A DNA stretch of 64,000 nt from Psococerastis gibbosa (GCA_963971405.1 OZ020491.1:13820855-13884854); one strand, 5' to 3'; positions 45,606 through 58,017 are shown, counted from the stretch's first letter. Numbers and translations are program-made. The notes: a model not told the origin generated them from the letters alone.

Positions 45606-45961
45606 CAGACCATTTCATTTTCTATTTATTTCAATGCTACATTCAGTGCCTAAAGCATACGTGGATTTTGTGGTCGACACGGCCCAGCGAAATATGTACA
45701 GTGACGATAAATATGGCGCAAATAATCACAAAAAATGGATTTTTGACAAGCCTCAAGTCCATGGCACTTCTTTCCACTGTAAAGGCTCGTCACTGTTTGA
45801 ATTGCCACTCAGATGTGAACTTATTGCCTTTATGCGTTAGTAAAAAAAAAAAAACACTGTAATTAAATAAAATGCTTGCGAGATTCTTATGAGATCCGAG
45901 TAGTGAGCCAGTGCCAGACGACGTTACAGTGAAGATGAAGGGTGACGGTGGATATGATTTC

Positions 45962-46036
45962 TTAAATGCCTTTGTAGCTTCTGTATGAGAACACTGTACT
46001 GACTAGGTAGAGAATGCCGTTCACAAGAGTTATTAC
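45962..46036 (-). CDS. MARVEL-like gene, last exon
   Basis: 24 codons plus [23 protein letters not shown] is the fourth transmembrane segment. Acceptor TTTGCAG. Confidence 0.9.
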   Translation of the reverse strand, partial: VITLVNGILYLVSTVFSYRSYKGI

Positions 46037-49000
46037 CTGCAAATAGAGATAAAAAATTAATTATTTCAAGGATTTGGCTATTTAAGAACAGTATAGGCCA
46101 AAAAAGGTAACTAGGCTTGAACTCCTCAAGTTCAAAAATTAATTAGGTGTCTGGCAACCACATATGATAAGGCTCGAACGTCATTAAAGCCAATATGCTT
46201 AGCGCGGATTTGATTTGTAAGGTATTCTTTCTATCTCTGCTAACTAGCCTTGTCCATAAAGTCCACTTTAACCTGTAGGTCATTTCAAATTACATATAAC
46301 ACTACAACCTCGAACGAGACCTGATTTTAACATTGTTAAAATAATGACAAAAATGCTATATAGGCCATTTCGTCAAAAATAAAAAGTAAATATGAGTTTT
46401 TATCAAGGAACATGCCACGCTGTTAGTTTACAGTTTGTGGAATTGGAAAATCGGCTTATGGTGTTCTGTAAATTGGTTAGTCCGTACAGAAAGTCATGAC
46501 ATGTAGAGTAGTGGTACGGACTTTCACACGAAAGGTGGTTCGAGTCCCACACTACCTACATTTTCTGGCCATGCTTCGGAGGGCATGTAAAGCAGGCGGT
46601 CCCGGGTCTTCCTAGTTGAGTGTAAGAGAGGGCTGTATAGCCCTAACTCCGCTAGGTTGGCTTAGTAATAGAACAAAAAAATTTGATTGTCTTTTAGGCC
46701 ATTTAATACTTTAAAATTATATGGCATCAGCAATTTTACGACGTTTGTCGACTAATAAATTCAACAAAATTAAAGGTTAGTTTTCAATTTCAATTAATTC
46801 ACACAAGCTTTTATAAGCTATTTTATTAAATAGGTACGTGTTATCACCTACTCACCCCGGCAGCCATCAAGGCCTCGTAGTAATAGTAACTGCGGTGCCT
46901 GTCGAGCTCGACAATGAGAGCGATTCCAGCAGGTGTCAGCAGAGCAAATGCGACTCCGTGGTAGATGAACTCCTGTGACACAAACCACCATTTTAATTAT
47001 TTTTAATTATGATCTTCGATGGCATAATACTAACTTGTTCGTACTTGTGCGAATCTCTACACATCATGCGTTCGGTGACCTGTCGTAACTCAATACAGGC
47101 ATTACCTACAGAGGTCAGAGGTGACTGGAGAGGTTATTCGGAAAGCCAAATATATATAGGCCTACTGAGGTACTAAAACGATCTAATTGCCTAATTAATT
47201 AAAGCCAAAAATATCTCATAGCGACGTTAAGCTGAAGAATGTTTATGAATATGTTCTCATGTTGTTTCGTATAACTAGTATTACTTACAAACATTGTCTT
47301 GGGCAGTAACGTCGCAGTCGAGAGCGACAAAATACACGCCAGCAAATTAAGTGCGGTTGCTATGAAGAACGTGGGTACCATCAGGAGAATGAAGAGGTAT
47401 TCGGATGCGACTCTGTTCTGTGCATAGTAGTGACAAATTAGTCCAAGACTCACCGCGCCAAGGATCTGTAAAAAAAATAAAGAGGTTAATATTATATTTG
47501 TCAGTTAAGTGGTATCCCAAATTTAGGACTACCTAATTGTAGCCCAATGAGCACAACTGTGTTTCTTTTTTACACTTTTGGTTACGGTACACTTGACAAT
47601 TGCGCGAGCCGAAACCGGTTGTATTTTTATTATAGGGGTATGACGTAAAAGCTGTACTAAGAAATAAGTGCAAAAAAGTAAGTCTTACGAAGATAATTAA
47701 TTATGTACAGTACCTATGTAAGCATACGTGTACTAACTTTGTTTTGTGCATTTGTCTGGTGGCTACGCTTCCTCATCTACTCCTTTTAGGCGATCAGGTT
47801 GCTATACAATCAAAAGAATGCCAACGCAATAGTCTCGCCCTTTTTGCCATCTAGCGGTAGACTGCCGCAACATTTCCGTTTCCTCTAATACGACAATTGA
47901 CCTCCTATTCTTTTGTACTTCTAAGCAATGTCCCTCTCAATGGTGGGAGCAAGGCTTAGATTATATCATGCAAATTTTACGTTCGTCCAGACTCTAGATA
48001 CACACTTCCTCAGTCACCTCCTAATATTTTATGTTACTTTTTTGTTCCGTCACACAAAAAGGATAACAATCTAGATTTCAAGAAATTTCACTGAAGAACT
48101 TTGTGGGCCTACCGCCCAAGAGTACGTATATAACCACTTCCCCATGTAGGTTTTTAATTGCAGCCCTTTGCTTGAAAGGAAGCGAGTTACTACAATACAA
48201 GGTGCCTATTTGTCTGCGAGGAGTTGTCATGGAAACCGCAGCGCCCACCACTGACTGTGAGAGATAAGACGCGATCAAGTCACCTGCTATTCAAGCATGA
48301 CCTCCGTGCGTTCACTTCAATGTATTATGGGCATCATACACTGCCCGGTGGGACAAGGCGTTAAGTCGCATTAAAAAAAACTAGACTTAAATCATGAAAG
48401 GAATATATCAAATTCCTCCACTCTTACACAAATATTTTTTTTATGTACGCCCTACTCCCGTCTATATTATAATATATGTGAAAAGGAGAGTTTTCCAATG
48501 TGAAATCCAGTTTTTAATGTGATTTAACGCCTTCTTCCACCGGAGCCACCAATAAAACAGTCAGAAAACCTTCAAGTAAGTTAGGGCTGTAGCCTTTATC
48601 TGGGAAGGGGGCTATTTTGTAATCGACAAATTTCACAGAAAATATTGATCCTAAAGCTATCGTTGTGGATGCATAGAATAGAAGAAATGTTCTTACACTT
48701 TGACATGTAGGTGGGCAAGGTGGAAGTCACTATAAGACCAATTGAGCACAGCTATGAAATTTTCAATAATCTCATTCTTTCATAATAGTGGCTAATCATT
48801 GTTTCAACTACATTGTGAATTGTGATTAGTTATTAAAATGTAGTGTAGATGAACATTTCTTTAATCTATAAGTCGACAATTTTAACTCTTAAATCAATAT
48901 TTATTGCGTCATTTAATTTTGTACATGGTAACAACGGTCTTTGGGAAATGGGAGTCCATAAGTCACTGAACAGACACTTTTTTGGGTTCCAGCAGGAACC

Positions 49001-52000
49001 TAAAAACGTGTAAATCCGATCGATCATTTCGACCGTCACAAAGCTTTCCTTATAGCCTACTACACTAACGTATAAAAAGGGAAGCAAAACCTAACATAGA
49101 AGAACAGCCGCACTCGTTATAAAGCAAGCACTGAAAAACCTTCATGGAAGGATTTAGTCTATAATCAAAACTCAGCCGCCTTCAAGATTATTTCCGTTTG
49201 ATTTGACCTACATCGCAGGAAGTGAGGAGAGAGGTAGGCGGGTCTGCTGTAAAAGTATAAGACGCCATCAGTCAACATTAAGTCAGTCACGAACGCCCAT
49301 AAAGTAAGTTAACACAAAAGAAAAATTACGTGCAGTAAGCAACTGCCCTTCTTTCATCCGCTGAAGAAAAGAATTAATTGAAAGATCAAAGTAGTACGAT
49401 ATTTTCCATGGAATGTGTGACGACCTACTAGTGATGGAGTCGGGTGGGTTCGATTTTTTGGAGGGAACAAAGGATTTCTGGAGCTACCCGCCACTCCTCC
49501 TATGCCCAGCTATTTGGAAAGGTGGCCTCAGGATTCAAAAAAATCTTTTTGGCGGGCTCGAGGGTCTCATTTCATCTATATAGAACTACTAATAATACAT
49601 CAAAAGAGAAAAAAAATCAATCCTCAAATGGATGAAAATCTAACCTATGTAGAGCCAAGACATTGCATCCGCACATTTAACCGATAGGTACGGCACAGTC
49701 TTTCTGTGCCAAGGTCCATACCTCGCCAAGATTATTGCTTTCCTTTTAAGGAAGAGCCCGTGAATTCATGCCCGGATAAACGAATACTTACTTTAAATGC
49801 AGGGGGTTGCTTCCAGGGCAATGACAATGGAAGCACTTTACCGACAAAATGTACACCTTTCTTTATTAATAACATAAAGGAAGACTCAATGCGATGATTA
49901 CTACAGGAACAGCTGTCTCCCAACTACCAATCACTTTAATAGTAAAGTACATACAACAAGATGCTCTGAATAGAGAAAACTATTTATGATATAGTTTACC
50001 ACCCAAAAACTGCCGGAACATGACTTACTTTCCATGTACGACATTCCAGTAGGCCTACCTTATAAACGGTGGGGTAAGGGAAGGGTAGCAAGTTACGCAA
50101 GGCTGTCTATAGGGGCCCCCTTTGACCGGGGGCCCCTGTAGACAGCAAAAAAAAAAATGTAATTGTTTGGGGATTTTTTTGAAAAAATATTCAAAAATTA
50201 AAGAAAAAACTAATTTAAGAAAAGAAAGAAAGTTTAAAAACAAAAACTAATTTTACGCCAGGAATTAAGTAGTTGCAAAAAATTGTAGGGGGCCCCACTG
50301 CTCTGTCTTGCGTAAGGGCCCCCCCAAAATTTGTTATGCCACAGCTTATAAATTACTAGCAACTGTTGAAATTTACCATCTTTTTTTAATTTATTTATTT
50401 TTACTAAAACTTACAATTAATTCATTGCCATTTTGGCGGACTTTAATTACTAAAAAAACTTACTTTTTAATAATATTCACTTAACTTAACTTTTTTTTTA
50501 AACCAAGAATAAGGAATAAATGTATATTTCGCAAGCTATAAAAACATGTAACCATGTAAACCTTATTTTTCGATTGTTATCACAATTTTAAAATTTTCCA
50601 GGCGTTCTATATTCCCTAGTAAATGCCGCACCCAACTAAAATTAACTAATTTTATTGGAGAAGGATGATTATTTTGTTAATGGCAAGAGCTTTTAAATCG
50701 GGCGATGAGCAACGCCCTATCCAACCACTGGCGATGACCCATTTCTCGGGCCAGAGTGTGATGACCCCTGTGACGTCATCAATTCCACACGTGCGCCTAT
50801 GCTCAACAGGGTTCCAAAAAAGGGCGGTTTATTTGCATGTTGTAATCAGTTATACAGCGCAAGCCCGATCAACAGATTTTCCTTGGAAAAGTGGAGATGT
50901 TGCCGCCTTGGAATCTACAACTAAGCCGTTACAAAATGACACGTGATAAAATTTCACCTTATCAGCATATATCATGTTCAATTATTCAGTGCGGAATACG
51001 CTCTCTAGTAGGCCTACTGTTGGTTTATTTATAAAAACTAAAAGTACATCAACATAACAGCAATATTTCGCCCTAACACCACTAATCATTAGGCTACGTT
51101 TAATTGCTAAAAAAAAAAGTTAACACGCTACACATTTTGATTGTGCAGCAGATAAAATAGATAAATATTGACTTTTTTGTTCGATTACTAAGCCAACCTA
51201 GCGGAGTTAGGGCTATAAGCCCTCGCTTAGACTCAACTAGGAAGGCCCGGGACCGCCTGCTTTACATGTCCTCCGAAGCATGGCCAGAAAATGTAGCAGA
51301 TATATAAATATTTAATATATAAATCCACGAAAACAGCTTGACAGCGCATACAAACTACTTGCACAAGCCCTAGTGCAAACCGCAAAGCAGTGAAAGTGTG
51401 GGTAATTTTGGTTTTAATCCCATATTTTCCACTGTATTTAGAGTAACTGACACAGTTTTGAAATTTTGTGAAAATATTGGCTGACGGTGGATAGAAGAAA
51501 TGAGTGCATGGTTTAATATTCTGGCCACTGGCCAAGAATGCGTCCTGACATCATCGCCACATTTTACGGGGGAGCCACTCACTCTCTGGAGCCATAATAA
51601 AGTCCCTCCTCCAGTTTCTGAAAACTAGCCTAGTCATTGACCATAGTAAAGGCATATAAACATAATAGTCTCCTTAGTAACTTTGTAAAACTTGCTGTCA
51701 CTCATTGTTAAAATTAACTTCGCATAGTTTTACGAATAAAATAAAATTAAAAATTTGTTATATCTGTTTTCAATCGCACTTGACGATGTCGTGAGCCGAA
51801 ACCGGTTGTGAATTTTTAATTTAATTTTATTCGTAAAACTATACGAAGTTAATTTTAACAATGAGTTAGTAAAGGCAGTTAGCCTGCCTACCTAGTTAAT
51901 CGATAATCCCACCTTACTATCTTACTTACTTCCTTCCTCCAGTAGTTTCATGTTATTTGCCGTCTAAATACAGCTCAGTGTAAATACTATGATTGATATA

Positions 52001-52802
52001 ATCCAAAGGCAAGCAACATCTTTAGTACGTAAGAGCCTAAAGTTACAACATATAAAATTGGTCTAGTGCCAATAAGGCCTAATGGTTATCTTACATTCAT
52101 CGTATAGGTAGGGGAAAGACGCGGCTGCCGGACATGTTCATAATATCCCAAATAGTGTAGTAGTCAAGAGAAAGCATCTTTTACCAGCCCTCAGGCCTAG
52201 ATCCTCATCGGGTTGTGTCACGGCGTTTTTCCTTTCGCTGTACACCTCAGTAGGCTACATCAACAGCTTTCCATACGCACCCAGTAGTCTACCTCAGTGT
52301 TATAAATAAATATTGACTTTTTTGTTCTATTACTAATATACTATTACTAAACCAAACTAGAGGAGTTAGGGCTATAAAGCCCTCTCTTACACTAATCTAG
52401 GAAGATCAGGGACCGCTTGCTTTACATGCCCTCCGAAGCATGGCCAGAAAATGTAGCAAGTGTGAGACTAGAACCAACAACCTTTCAGGTGAAAGTCGGA
52501 GTCTGTACCACAACTCTAGTGTTTTAAAATTTCTTATAATCCTAGGTCTCTCCTGTCCAGGCTATGCTTGTTAGAAAATAATGCATTTTCAAAAAAACTG
52601 ATAAAAAAAATTCATAGGACGCAACGAGTTTCCATTTCCCACAGGATTTTTGACTAATTTCATACGAATTTAAATATTTTCAAATTACCGTTTCAACGAG
52701 TTTTAGTAGCCCAGGAACGGTTTTCAAAAATCCGGTGTTTACTAAAATAGCCGAAGAGGTCGTTGTGGTCGTCGTCCGAGTTACAGTTACTGAGTGCGAC
52801 AT
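45962..52802 (-). CDS. Four-pass MARVEL-like membrane protein, complete
   Basis: Four minus-strand exons: 52689-52802, 47289-47465, 46856-46972, 45962-46036. All are phase 0 with GT-AG junctions and join to 160 residues ending in TAA. The N-terminus is [20 protein letters not shown], then [17 protein letters not shown]. Four hydrophobic segments follow: [54 protein letters not shown] and [18 protein letters not shown], with short cytoplasmic ends. This layout fits the MARVEL/CMTM-plasmolipin group, which acts in membrane apposition and trafficking. The exact orthologue is not certain. An acceptor (TTTTTAG) 15 bp upstream of the start shows a separate 5' UTR exon. The 5.2-kb first coding intron holds SINEs, MITEs and a candidate plus-strand promoter. 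Confidence 0.9.
46494..46683 (+). repeat. SINE-1, near full-length copy
   Basis: A box TAGAGTAGTGG; B box GGTTCGAGTCC; the anticodon-arm region is shortened. Tail TAGTAATAGAACAAAAAAAT. In a MARVEL-gene intron. Confidence 0.9.
46856..46972 (-). CDS. MARVEL-like gene, third coding exon
   Basis: 39 codons; third transmembrane segment and a charged, tyrosine-rich loop ([18 protein letters not shown]). Acceptor GTCACAG, donor GGG|GTGAGT. Confidence 0.92.
47030..47145 (+). repeat. SINE-2 copy, head truncated
   Basis: TACTTGTGCGAATCTCTACA, GACCTGTCGTAACTC and GAGAGGTTATTCGG match the family. Confidence 0.6.
47289..47465 (-). CDS. MARVEL-like gene, second coding exon
   Basis: 59 codons, first two transmembrane segments. 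Acceptor TTTACAG, donor TTT|GTAAGT. Confidence 0.92.
48355..48537. mobile_element. M-family MITE, copy 3
   Basis: AAGGCGTTAAGTCGCATTAA / TTAATGTGATTTAACGCCTT. 183 bp, AT-rich centre. Confidence 0.75.
48977..49088 (-). repeat. R1 head fragment, diverged
   Basis: TTTTTGGGTTCCAGCAGGAAC, AACGTGTAAATCCGAT and TCACAAAGCTTTCCTTATA. Confidence 0.7.
49256..49304 (+). promoter_or_regulatory. Candidate TATA/Initiator promoter followed by a donor site
   Basis: TATAA at 49256-49260 precedes an arthropod initiator TCAGTC at 49283-49288 (the A is 29 bp from the first T of TATAA). A strong donor, AAA|GTAAGTT, follows at 49304. It could start a nested plus-strand transcript with a tiny non-coding first exon. 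No downstream coding exon was recognised. Confidence 0.35.
50102..50145. repeat. GC-rich perfect-looking palindrome
   Basis: GCTGTCTATAGGGGCCCCC and GGGGGCCCCTGTAGACAGC face each other across a ~6-nt loop. More GGGGGCCC strings follow at 50288-50325. Confidence 0.75.
51167..51297 (-). repeat. SINE-1 body/tail, head missing
   Basis: Tail ATTGACTTTTTTGTTCGATT to GGCCAGAAAATGTAGC; the pol III boxes are absent, so the copy is 5'-truncated. Confidence 0.85.
51702..51865. mobile_element. Inverted-repeat element with CCGAAACCGGTTG loop
   Basis: ~52-bp arms (CATTGTTAAAATTAACTTCG / CGAAGTTAATTTTAACAATG) around a loop with GTGAGCCGAAACCGGTTGT. The loop motif recurs at 30622 and 47606. Confidence 0.75.
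52305..52527 (-). repeat. SINE-1, near full-length reverse copy
   Basis: From ATTGACTTTTTTGTTCTATT to GTACCACAACTCTAG, with a short internal duplication of TACTATTACTAA near the tail. Confidence 0.88.
52689..52802 (-). CDS. MARVEL-like gene, first coding exon
   Basis: 38 codons from ATG at 52802 to ACG|GTAATT. The exon itself starts at 52817 after an acceptor, so 15 bp are 5' UTR. Threonine run at residues 10-15. Confidence 0.88.
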
Positions 52803-53124
52803 CTTGTATCAGGTCTCCTAAAAATAAAAAAAATACAGAATTAGGAAGACTTCGACCATTCTTCTGACTGTCAAAATAAAATTTCTTAGTGACCACATTT
52901 AATGACTTAATTGTAGAAGTAAGCATACAAGTATTATCAAGGTCTTAGGTTTTATTTGTTCGCTTAGGACTGAAATTAACAATTAAGAAAACCTCAAGAG
53001 CTGTATATTCTAATCTAAAGCGGGGAAAAATATTAAAAATGTAATTGTAAAATTCTCTACGCCCATGCCACTCCACGCCAATGAACGTGACCACATTCCA
53101 AGTCAGGATTTTTTTTCTTTCCCA

Positions 53125-53270
53125 TACAAACAATTCAATCCGAATAACCTCTTCAGCCGCCTCTGTAAGTAATACCTTTGTTGAGTTACGACAGGTTTCC
53201 GATCGCATGGTGTGTAGAGACTCGCACACATACGAACAAGCTACCACTATGCCATCGAAGGCCATAAATT
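53125..53270 (-). repeat. SINE-2 copy
   Basis: ATAACCTCTTCAGCCGCCTC, GAGTTACGACAGGTTTCCGA and CTACCACTATGCCA. Confidence 0.65.
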
Positions 53271-53713
53271 TTCTATTTATAAATATACAATACTTAATAT
53301 AAAGTTATTATTAGGCATATTTTTTCTCTATTCTTCGTTGAGCTTAACCATGAATATACGGAAACAGCTGTAGGTTGGTCACTCGGAGACATCCCATTGC
53401 TTCTTAGCGTATTTTATAGTTTGCCTAAATATTTGTAAATGTATGTATGTATACAGTATGTATTTGCAGCACTGATCTAATGTGCCTGACATTATCGGCG
53501 AGCGCCTGTGGGCTATGAATACCGAATGAATGACGTTATGATGATGATCACTGAGTCGAAAATAGTGTGTCAAGGTATTGAGGCAAGCTTTCCATATAAG
53601 CCGACTATAGCAGCTTTGGAGGTCTCTAACAGGAAATCGCAACTGGAGAATGCAATCCCAAGTTAGCACTTCCAGTGGCAGTAAATGATAACTAAAGCGT
53701 AGTGTACTTGTCA

Positions 53714-53850
53714 AGACATGTAGAGGAGTGATACAGACTCTGACTGTCACCCGAAAGGTTGTTGGTTCGAGTCCCACAATAGACTTGCTACATTTTCTGG
53801 CCATGCTTCGGAGGGCATGTAAAGCAGGCGGTCCCTATCTCCGCTGGGGC
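53714..53850 (+). repeat. SINE-1, 3'-truncated
   Basis: A box TAGAGGAGTGA (one change), B box GGTTCGAGTCC, body to AAAGCAGGCGGTCCC, then unrelated sequence. Confidence 0.85.
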
Positions 53851-54279
53851 AAAAAAAGTCAATATTTACTTGAAAATAGAGGACACCAGACCAAGAAAAG
53901 AAGGGAGGCAGGACGCACCACGAGTCCAAGATCTCTGAGAACACTGAATGAAAAGGCAAAGGTTGCGCTATAAAAAGGCATGAAGTTATTGGAGGCGGTT
54001 GCGGGAGTCGGTCGGGTACAAACATAAGAAAAGCTCGAAGTTTGTTTATTTACATAGAACATAGTCTCATTTTAAAATACGTTTCCCAAGGTTTATAAAT
54101 CAAAATCAAAAAGCTGTATATTTTTACATTTTTTTTTTTCCAATTATAGGGGTGACTTACCGCAGGACTAGTCCGTGTGCGGTTTAGGCTTTTATACAAA
54201 TAACTCAATAACTACAAATAACTGTATGGAAACCAAAGTAGAATTATGCTTGTTTTGTTGTTGTTTTAGTGTATTAGTA

Positions 54280-54365
54280 TAATCACGTAGGCTTCCATGG
54301 CCGGAGTCTGATGAGGAAACAAAGGAATCCGAACTAATAGGCCGTGGTCGATCCGCTCGTACTCC
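54280..54365 (-). repeat. Penelope-like element terminal fragment
   Basis: AGGCTTCCATGGCCGGAGTC, TGATGAGGAAACAAAGGAAT and GGCCGTGGTCGATCC match the 28010 terminus. No coding part attached. Confidence 0.55.
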
Positions 54366-54667
54366 TATAAGAAGGAAACACTTTCTTGCCTGGCCCAATG
54401 CAAGCACGGAATGACAAGCTTATCACATTATGTTTCGGCACCCGGCTATAGATGGAGCATGAATGAAATTAGCAATTGCTTAGCTTGTAACTGACTGAAA
54501 TTCAATGTTAAGTTCTCTGTTCAATGTCTTTTTTAACAAATTTTACTCAATTCTTTATCATTTATAGCTGAAGGAATTGCGAATTATATAGCACAAGGCT
54601 ATTGAAGCCGGAAACCTATTTCTTTGTCTCAGCACGACAGGAAATTCTTGAGTGCTATTAAGGTCCA

Positions 54668-54970
54668 ATCGGAGTAACCCCCCCCCCCTCTCCCGCGGGA
54701 TACCAATCAACGCCATTTTGTACAAAGTCGAATTTCACAGAAAATATATACTGTAGACCTATATATAAGCCTACATGCCGTCAATAGCACCAATTAGCCA
54801 AAATCGTCAGAATAGATACGTACAAAATGGCAACCGCACGCCTTGCTACCCGTTGTTTATAGAAATTAATTCTGACGAATTTAGCCAGTCGGCCCTGGTC
54901 ACAGCCACATCATGTATCAAAATGTCGAGACATATTCTTTCTAACGCCTAATATAATTTTTATAAATTAT
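54668..54970. repeat. V repeat, copy 2
   Basis: Shares the blocks listed at 10875. Contains a facing pair around 54785-54910 (GCACCAATTAGCCAAAATCG / CGAATTTAGCCAGTCGGC). Confidence 0.45.
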
Positions 54971-55082
54971 AAGTATATTGCAAGAGGTTAAAATACAATG
55001 AACTAGATAACTTAGGTTTCAAATTTCAACCCCCCCCCCCTAATCTAGTCTAACAGGCTTCCATTCGAAATTTTTCTAGATA

Positions 55083-55255
55083 GGACGAGAACTAATATTA
55101 TAATTCCATTTGTGGCAAGGTGGTAGCGTGCTTGTACGGCATACTTGTGCGAGTCTCTACGCACCTTGCGGTCGGAGACATGTCGTAACTAGACACCAGA
55201 ACCTATTGAGTGACTTAGTGAGGCGATTGAAGAGGTTAATCGGGTAAATTCATCA
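55083..55255 (+). repeat. SINE-2, best copy
   Basis: TGGCAAGGTGGTAGCGTGCT (A-box-like), GAGTCTCTACGCACCTTGCG, GGAGACATGTCGTAACTAG and GAGGCGATTGAAGAGGTTAA. Confidence 0.7.
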
Positions 55256-55607
55256 AATTGTTTGTACGCGATTTAACCTTTTTTTTTTTAAGAAAAAAAA
55301 GTATATATACATATTAGCTACCGAATGACCCATTATCCTAGTTAAGTTGCATTACACGTGAAATAAACTGTCGATCGGCGTGAATTTGTTTGTTTACGGC
55401 CGTATGTTATAGGCTACTTAACAGCCCCTTCATTGAATAAGAAGTGTCCTTTACATCATGGGTTAGTTCAGTAATAATTGAACAAACGCAGACGACTACC
55501 AAAGTAACTTTGCTTATCCATCCATCCCCATACTTGCCGCCACAATCATGCTGAGTAGCTGAGTAAGTCAGGACCGCTGGATAGGTAGATTTTTTAAAGG
55601 CAAAAAA

Positions 55608-55760
55608 TTTAATGAATGTATCCGATTGACCTCTTTAGTCGCCTCACTAAGTAACCTACTAGGTATTTGTGTCGAGTTACGACACGTCTCCGTTCGCAAG
55701 GTGTGTAGAGACTCGCACAAGAACAAGCACGCTACCACCTGTCACCAAAGCCGATTAATA
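55608..55760 (-). repeat. SINE-2 copy
   Basis: Reverse of the 55083 copy, only ~350 bp away; starts TTTAATGAATGTATCCGATT. Confidence 0.7.
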
Positions 55761-56144
55761 CCCAAGACAAAGTTATTCCAGATATTTCATAGTATACAAA
55801 AGAGGATCTAACGTTAAAACTAGAACTAGGTGAACCACAATGGAACGGATTAAAAAGCAGTTGGCTCAACAAGATGTATAGGATAGGTACCCACCTTTTT
55901 CTACGATAGGCAGGGAACCTATGACGCGAACTTGACTGACTAGCGCGATATAAACAACACTGACTCACTACCCAGTATCCACTGGTGACTCCCAACACAA
56001 AACGAACGCCTACTCTATACACGAGTCCCTTACAACTGACGCCTCATACAAAGCGGGCTCAGATAACCCGACTGGTCGTTTAATTGTAATCTAACATACA
56101 CCTCTACCATATTCATATCATCACCAGAATACGTCTTGTGCTTT

Positions 56145-56965
56145 CCTATTTAAACGGTAGCATAAGGAAAGCTCTGTGATGGTACATTTCGATATTTCGC
56201 CGGATTTACCCATTTTGAGATACCACGATCCCAATAAAGTGGTTTTTCGTTTTTACGAAATATCTGCCAGTCCATCCGTCGATTTGTGGACGAACTACTC
56301 GATGGATTTCGATGAAAGTTGGGATGTAGGTACAGAAAAATCATGCATCGGGACAATTTTTTATATTTTGGCGGGGTTTCCACCGACGTCAATAGTGATA
56401 GTAAGGGTGATATTGACGTGGTAGCAGAAATTTTTCGACTGTCTTTAATGTCTGCTACCACGTCAATAACACCATTACAATCACTATTAACGTCTGTGTA
56501 ATCTGCGCCTTAGGGCTAACTCAATTCTTGGGGTTTTATCCTCCAAAAATTCGAAAAATGTTCCAACGATTTCAATTGAACTCACGTATATTGTAGTCCT
56601 CATTAATGTAAACAAACCCCACTAGGCCGCATTCCTCTGCATTGTTTACTTCAGGGGACAATATTCGTTTAATTAAATCAATTTTCATTTTCAATTGCAT
56701 TAAGTAATTTTTCTAGGGACCGTTATATCAATGATCCATAACATCAGATATATTTTAGGTACAAATACAGTAACAAAACCAATCAAGTTCCTTTCCCAAA
56801 CAAAGTTTTGGTTTTGTAGAGAAATATTTTTTTAAGAAATTATTGATAATATATATAATTGATAAGCATAACATGCTACCACCATTGTGTAGTATTATAT
56901 TGAGCGGCTAATTCTAGTCAATGCAACCCTTTTATCGATTAACCCAGTCGATGCAGCCGGAACTT
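56145..56965 (+). repeat. R1 element, old diverged copy with H insertion
   Basis: CATAAGGAAAGCTCTGTGATG, CCGTCGATTTGTGGACGAAC and GGCTAACTCAATTCTTGGGG follow R1 order but are far more diverged than the other copies. An H element interrupts it at 56370. Confidence 0.7.
56370..56509. mobile_element. Hairpin (H) element inside R1
   Basis: 140 bp, GGCGGGGTTTCCACCGACGT / ends ATCTGCGCC; core GACGTGGTAGCAGA at 56415. Right flank TTA, left TTT. Confidence 0.88.
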
Positions 56966-57106
56966 AACACTAGGACAATTAATTACCATAGAACCAGGCT
57001 CGTAACCTGAGGGGGGGGGGCTGCAACCAAATTTTATGACCTTACATTATATAGAATTGAACTTTCCAAAAGTGCGACATTTCACTAAATACTGTTGTTG
57101 TTGTTT

Positions 57107-57452
57107 CTAACGCCTGCTTTCAGCATTTCTGCTTTAAGCAACCCTGTCAGCCTGGCGGGTGGAGTGAGTCTGTTTGTTAACTTTAGGCACCCTAAGGGCA
57201 GACTCTTTCACCTCGGGGAAAGGGGAGTTGACTAACAGGGTGGACCTCCTGATTATAGTGGATTCCGAACCACTTGGGGAACATGGTAAAGTCACACGAT
57301 TAGATCGGAGGTGACCAGGACTCGACTTATACCGCCTAAGCGCGTTATCATGTCCCACCAGGTTCCCCTGTCAACGCTGTGCACACTACCAAGTTGCCGC
57401 AGTTTGAAACATGCTCTCCTCTAATGGAATCAACATGGTAAGGCCGTTGGCA
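57107..57452 (+). repeat. R3 repeat, full copy
   Basis: AACGCCTGCTTTCAGCATTT to AACATGGTAAGGCCGTTGGC. Confidence 0.88.
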
Positions 57453-57623
57453 ATTAAATACTATATATATAATAGCCCACCTTGAAATAAAGTCCTGGTT
57501 ACGGGCCTGCATAGAACTAATTATTATCATGGTACAGTACCTAAACTTATAGATAAAGTAGGAAAGTATGTACTCGTACCAGTTTTTGTTGTAAAGCATT
57601 GCATGTTAATAGGTTTTCTGCTA

Positions 57624-57870
57624 TACACTGTAATATTATATGGTATATATAACACCGACATCAAATTAACTTTGGTTGAAGAGGTAACCTCCTCGTTATA
57701 GTCCAGCGGTTAATACGACGCCCCGGTTAGGCGTAGATCGTGGGTTCGAATCCCCAAGCCCAGTTTTTTTCATATGCTCTAATTTCGTTCATAACGGGGA
57801 GGTTACCTCTTCAACCAAACTTAATTTGATTTCGGTGTTATACAGTATATACCATATAATACTACAATGT
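57624..57870. mobile_element. Long inverted repeat with a tRNA-like loop
   Basis: Arms 57624-57700 and 57791-57870 pair over ~75 bp (GAAGAGGTAACCTCC / GGAGGTTACCTCTTC; AACACCGACATCAAATTAA / TTAATTTGATTTCGGTGTT). The loop is a tRNA-like sequence plus a T-run. The 5' acceptor strand of the tRNA is replaced by the arm. Confidence 0.8.
57696..57763 (+). tRNA. tRNA-like sequence, damaged
   Basis: A box TAGTCCAGCGG, anticodon arm ACGCC-CCGGTTA-GGCGT identical to the 58018 copy, B box GGTTCGAATCC, 3' acceptor CAAGCCC and a T7 terminator. One base is lost in the T arm and no 5' acceptor strand pairs. Probably not functional. Confidence 0.5.
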
Positions 57871-58017
57871 ATTGAATAAACCATTGCCTTTATGCAATTA
57901 AGTAAGCTTACAGACCTGTTCGGTTAGACAGTTGTGTAGTTGTGCTAACCTGTCTAGCAACACGAATCATGTCAAATAGCGCATAAGTAGAGGATTTGGC
58001 GATTACTGGGCTAGCCG

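Noticed and set aside
47199-47453. 84-codon single-exon membrane protein starting at the Met at 47453
   Set aside because: Splice sites at both sides and matching phases show it is an internal exon; the C-terminal part of that frame is intron.
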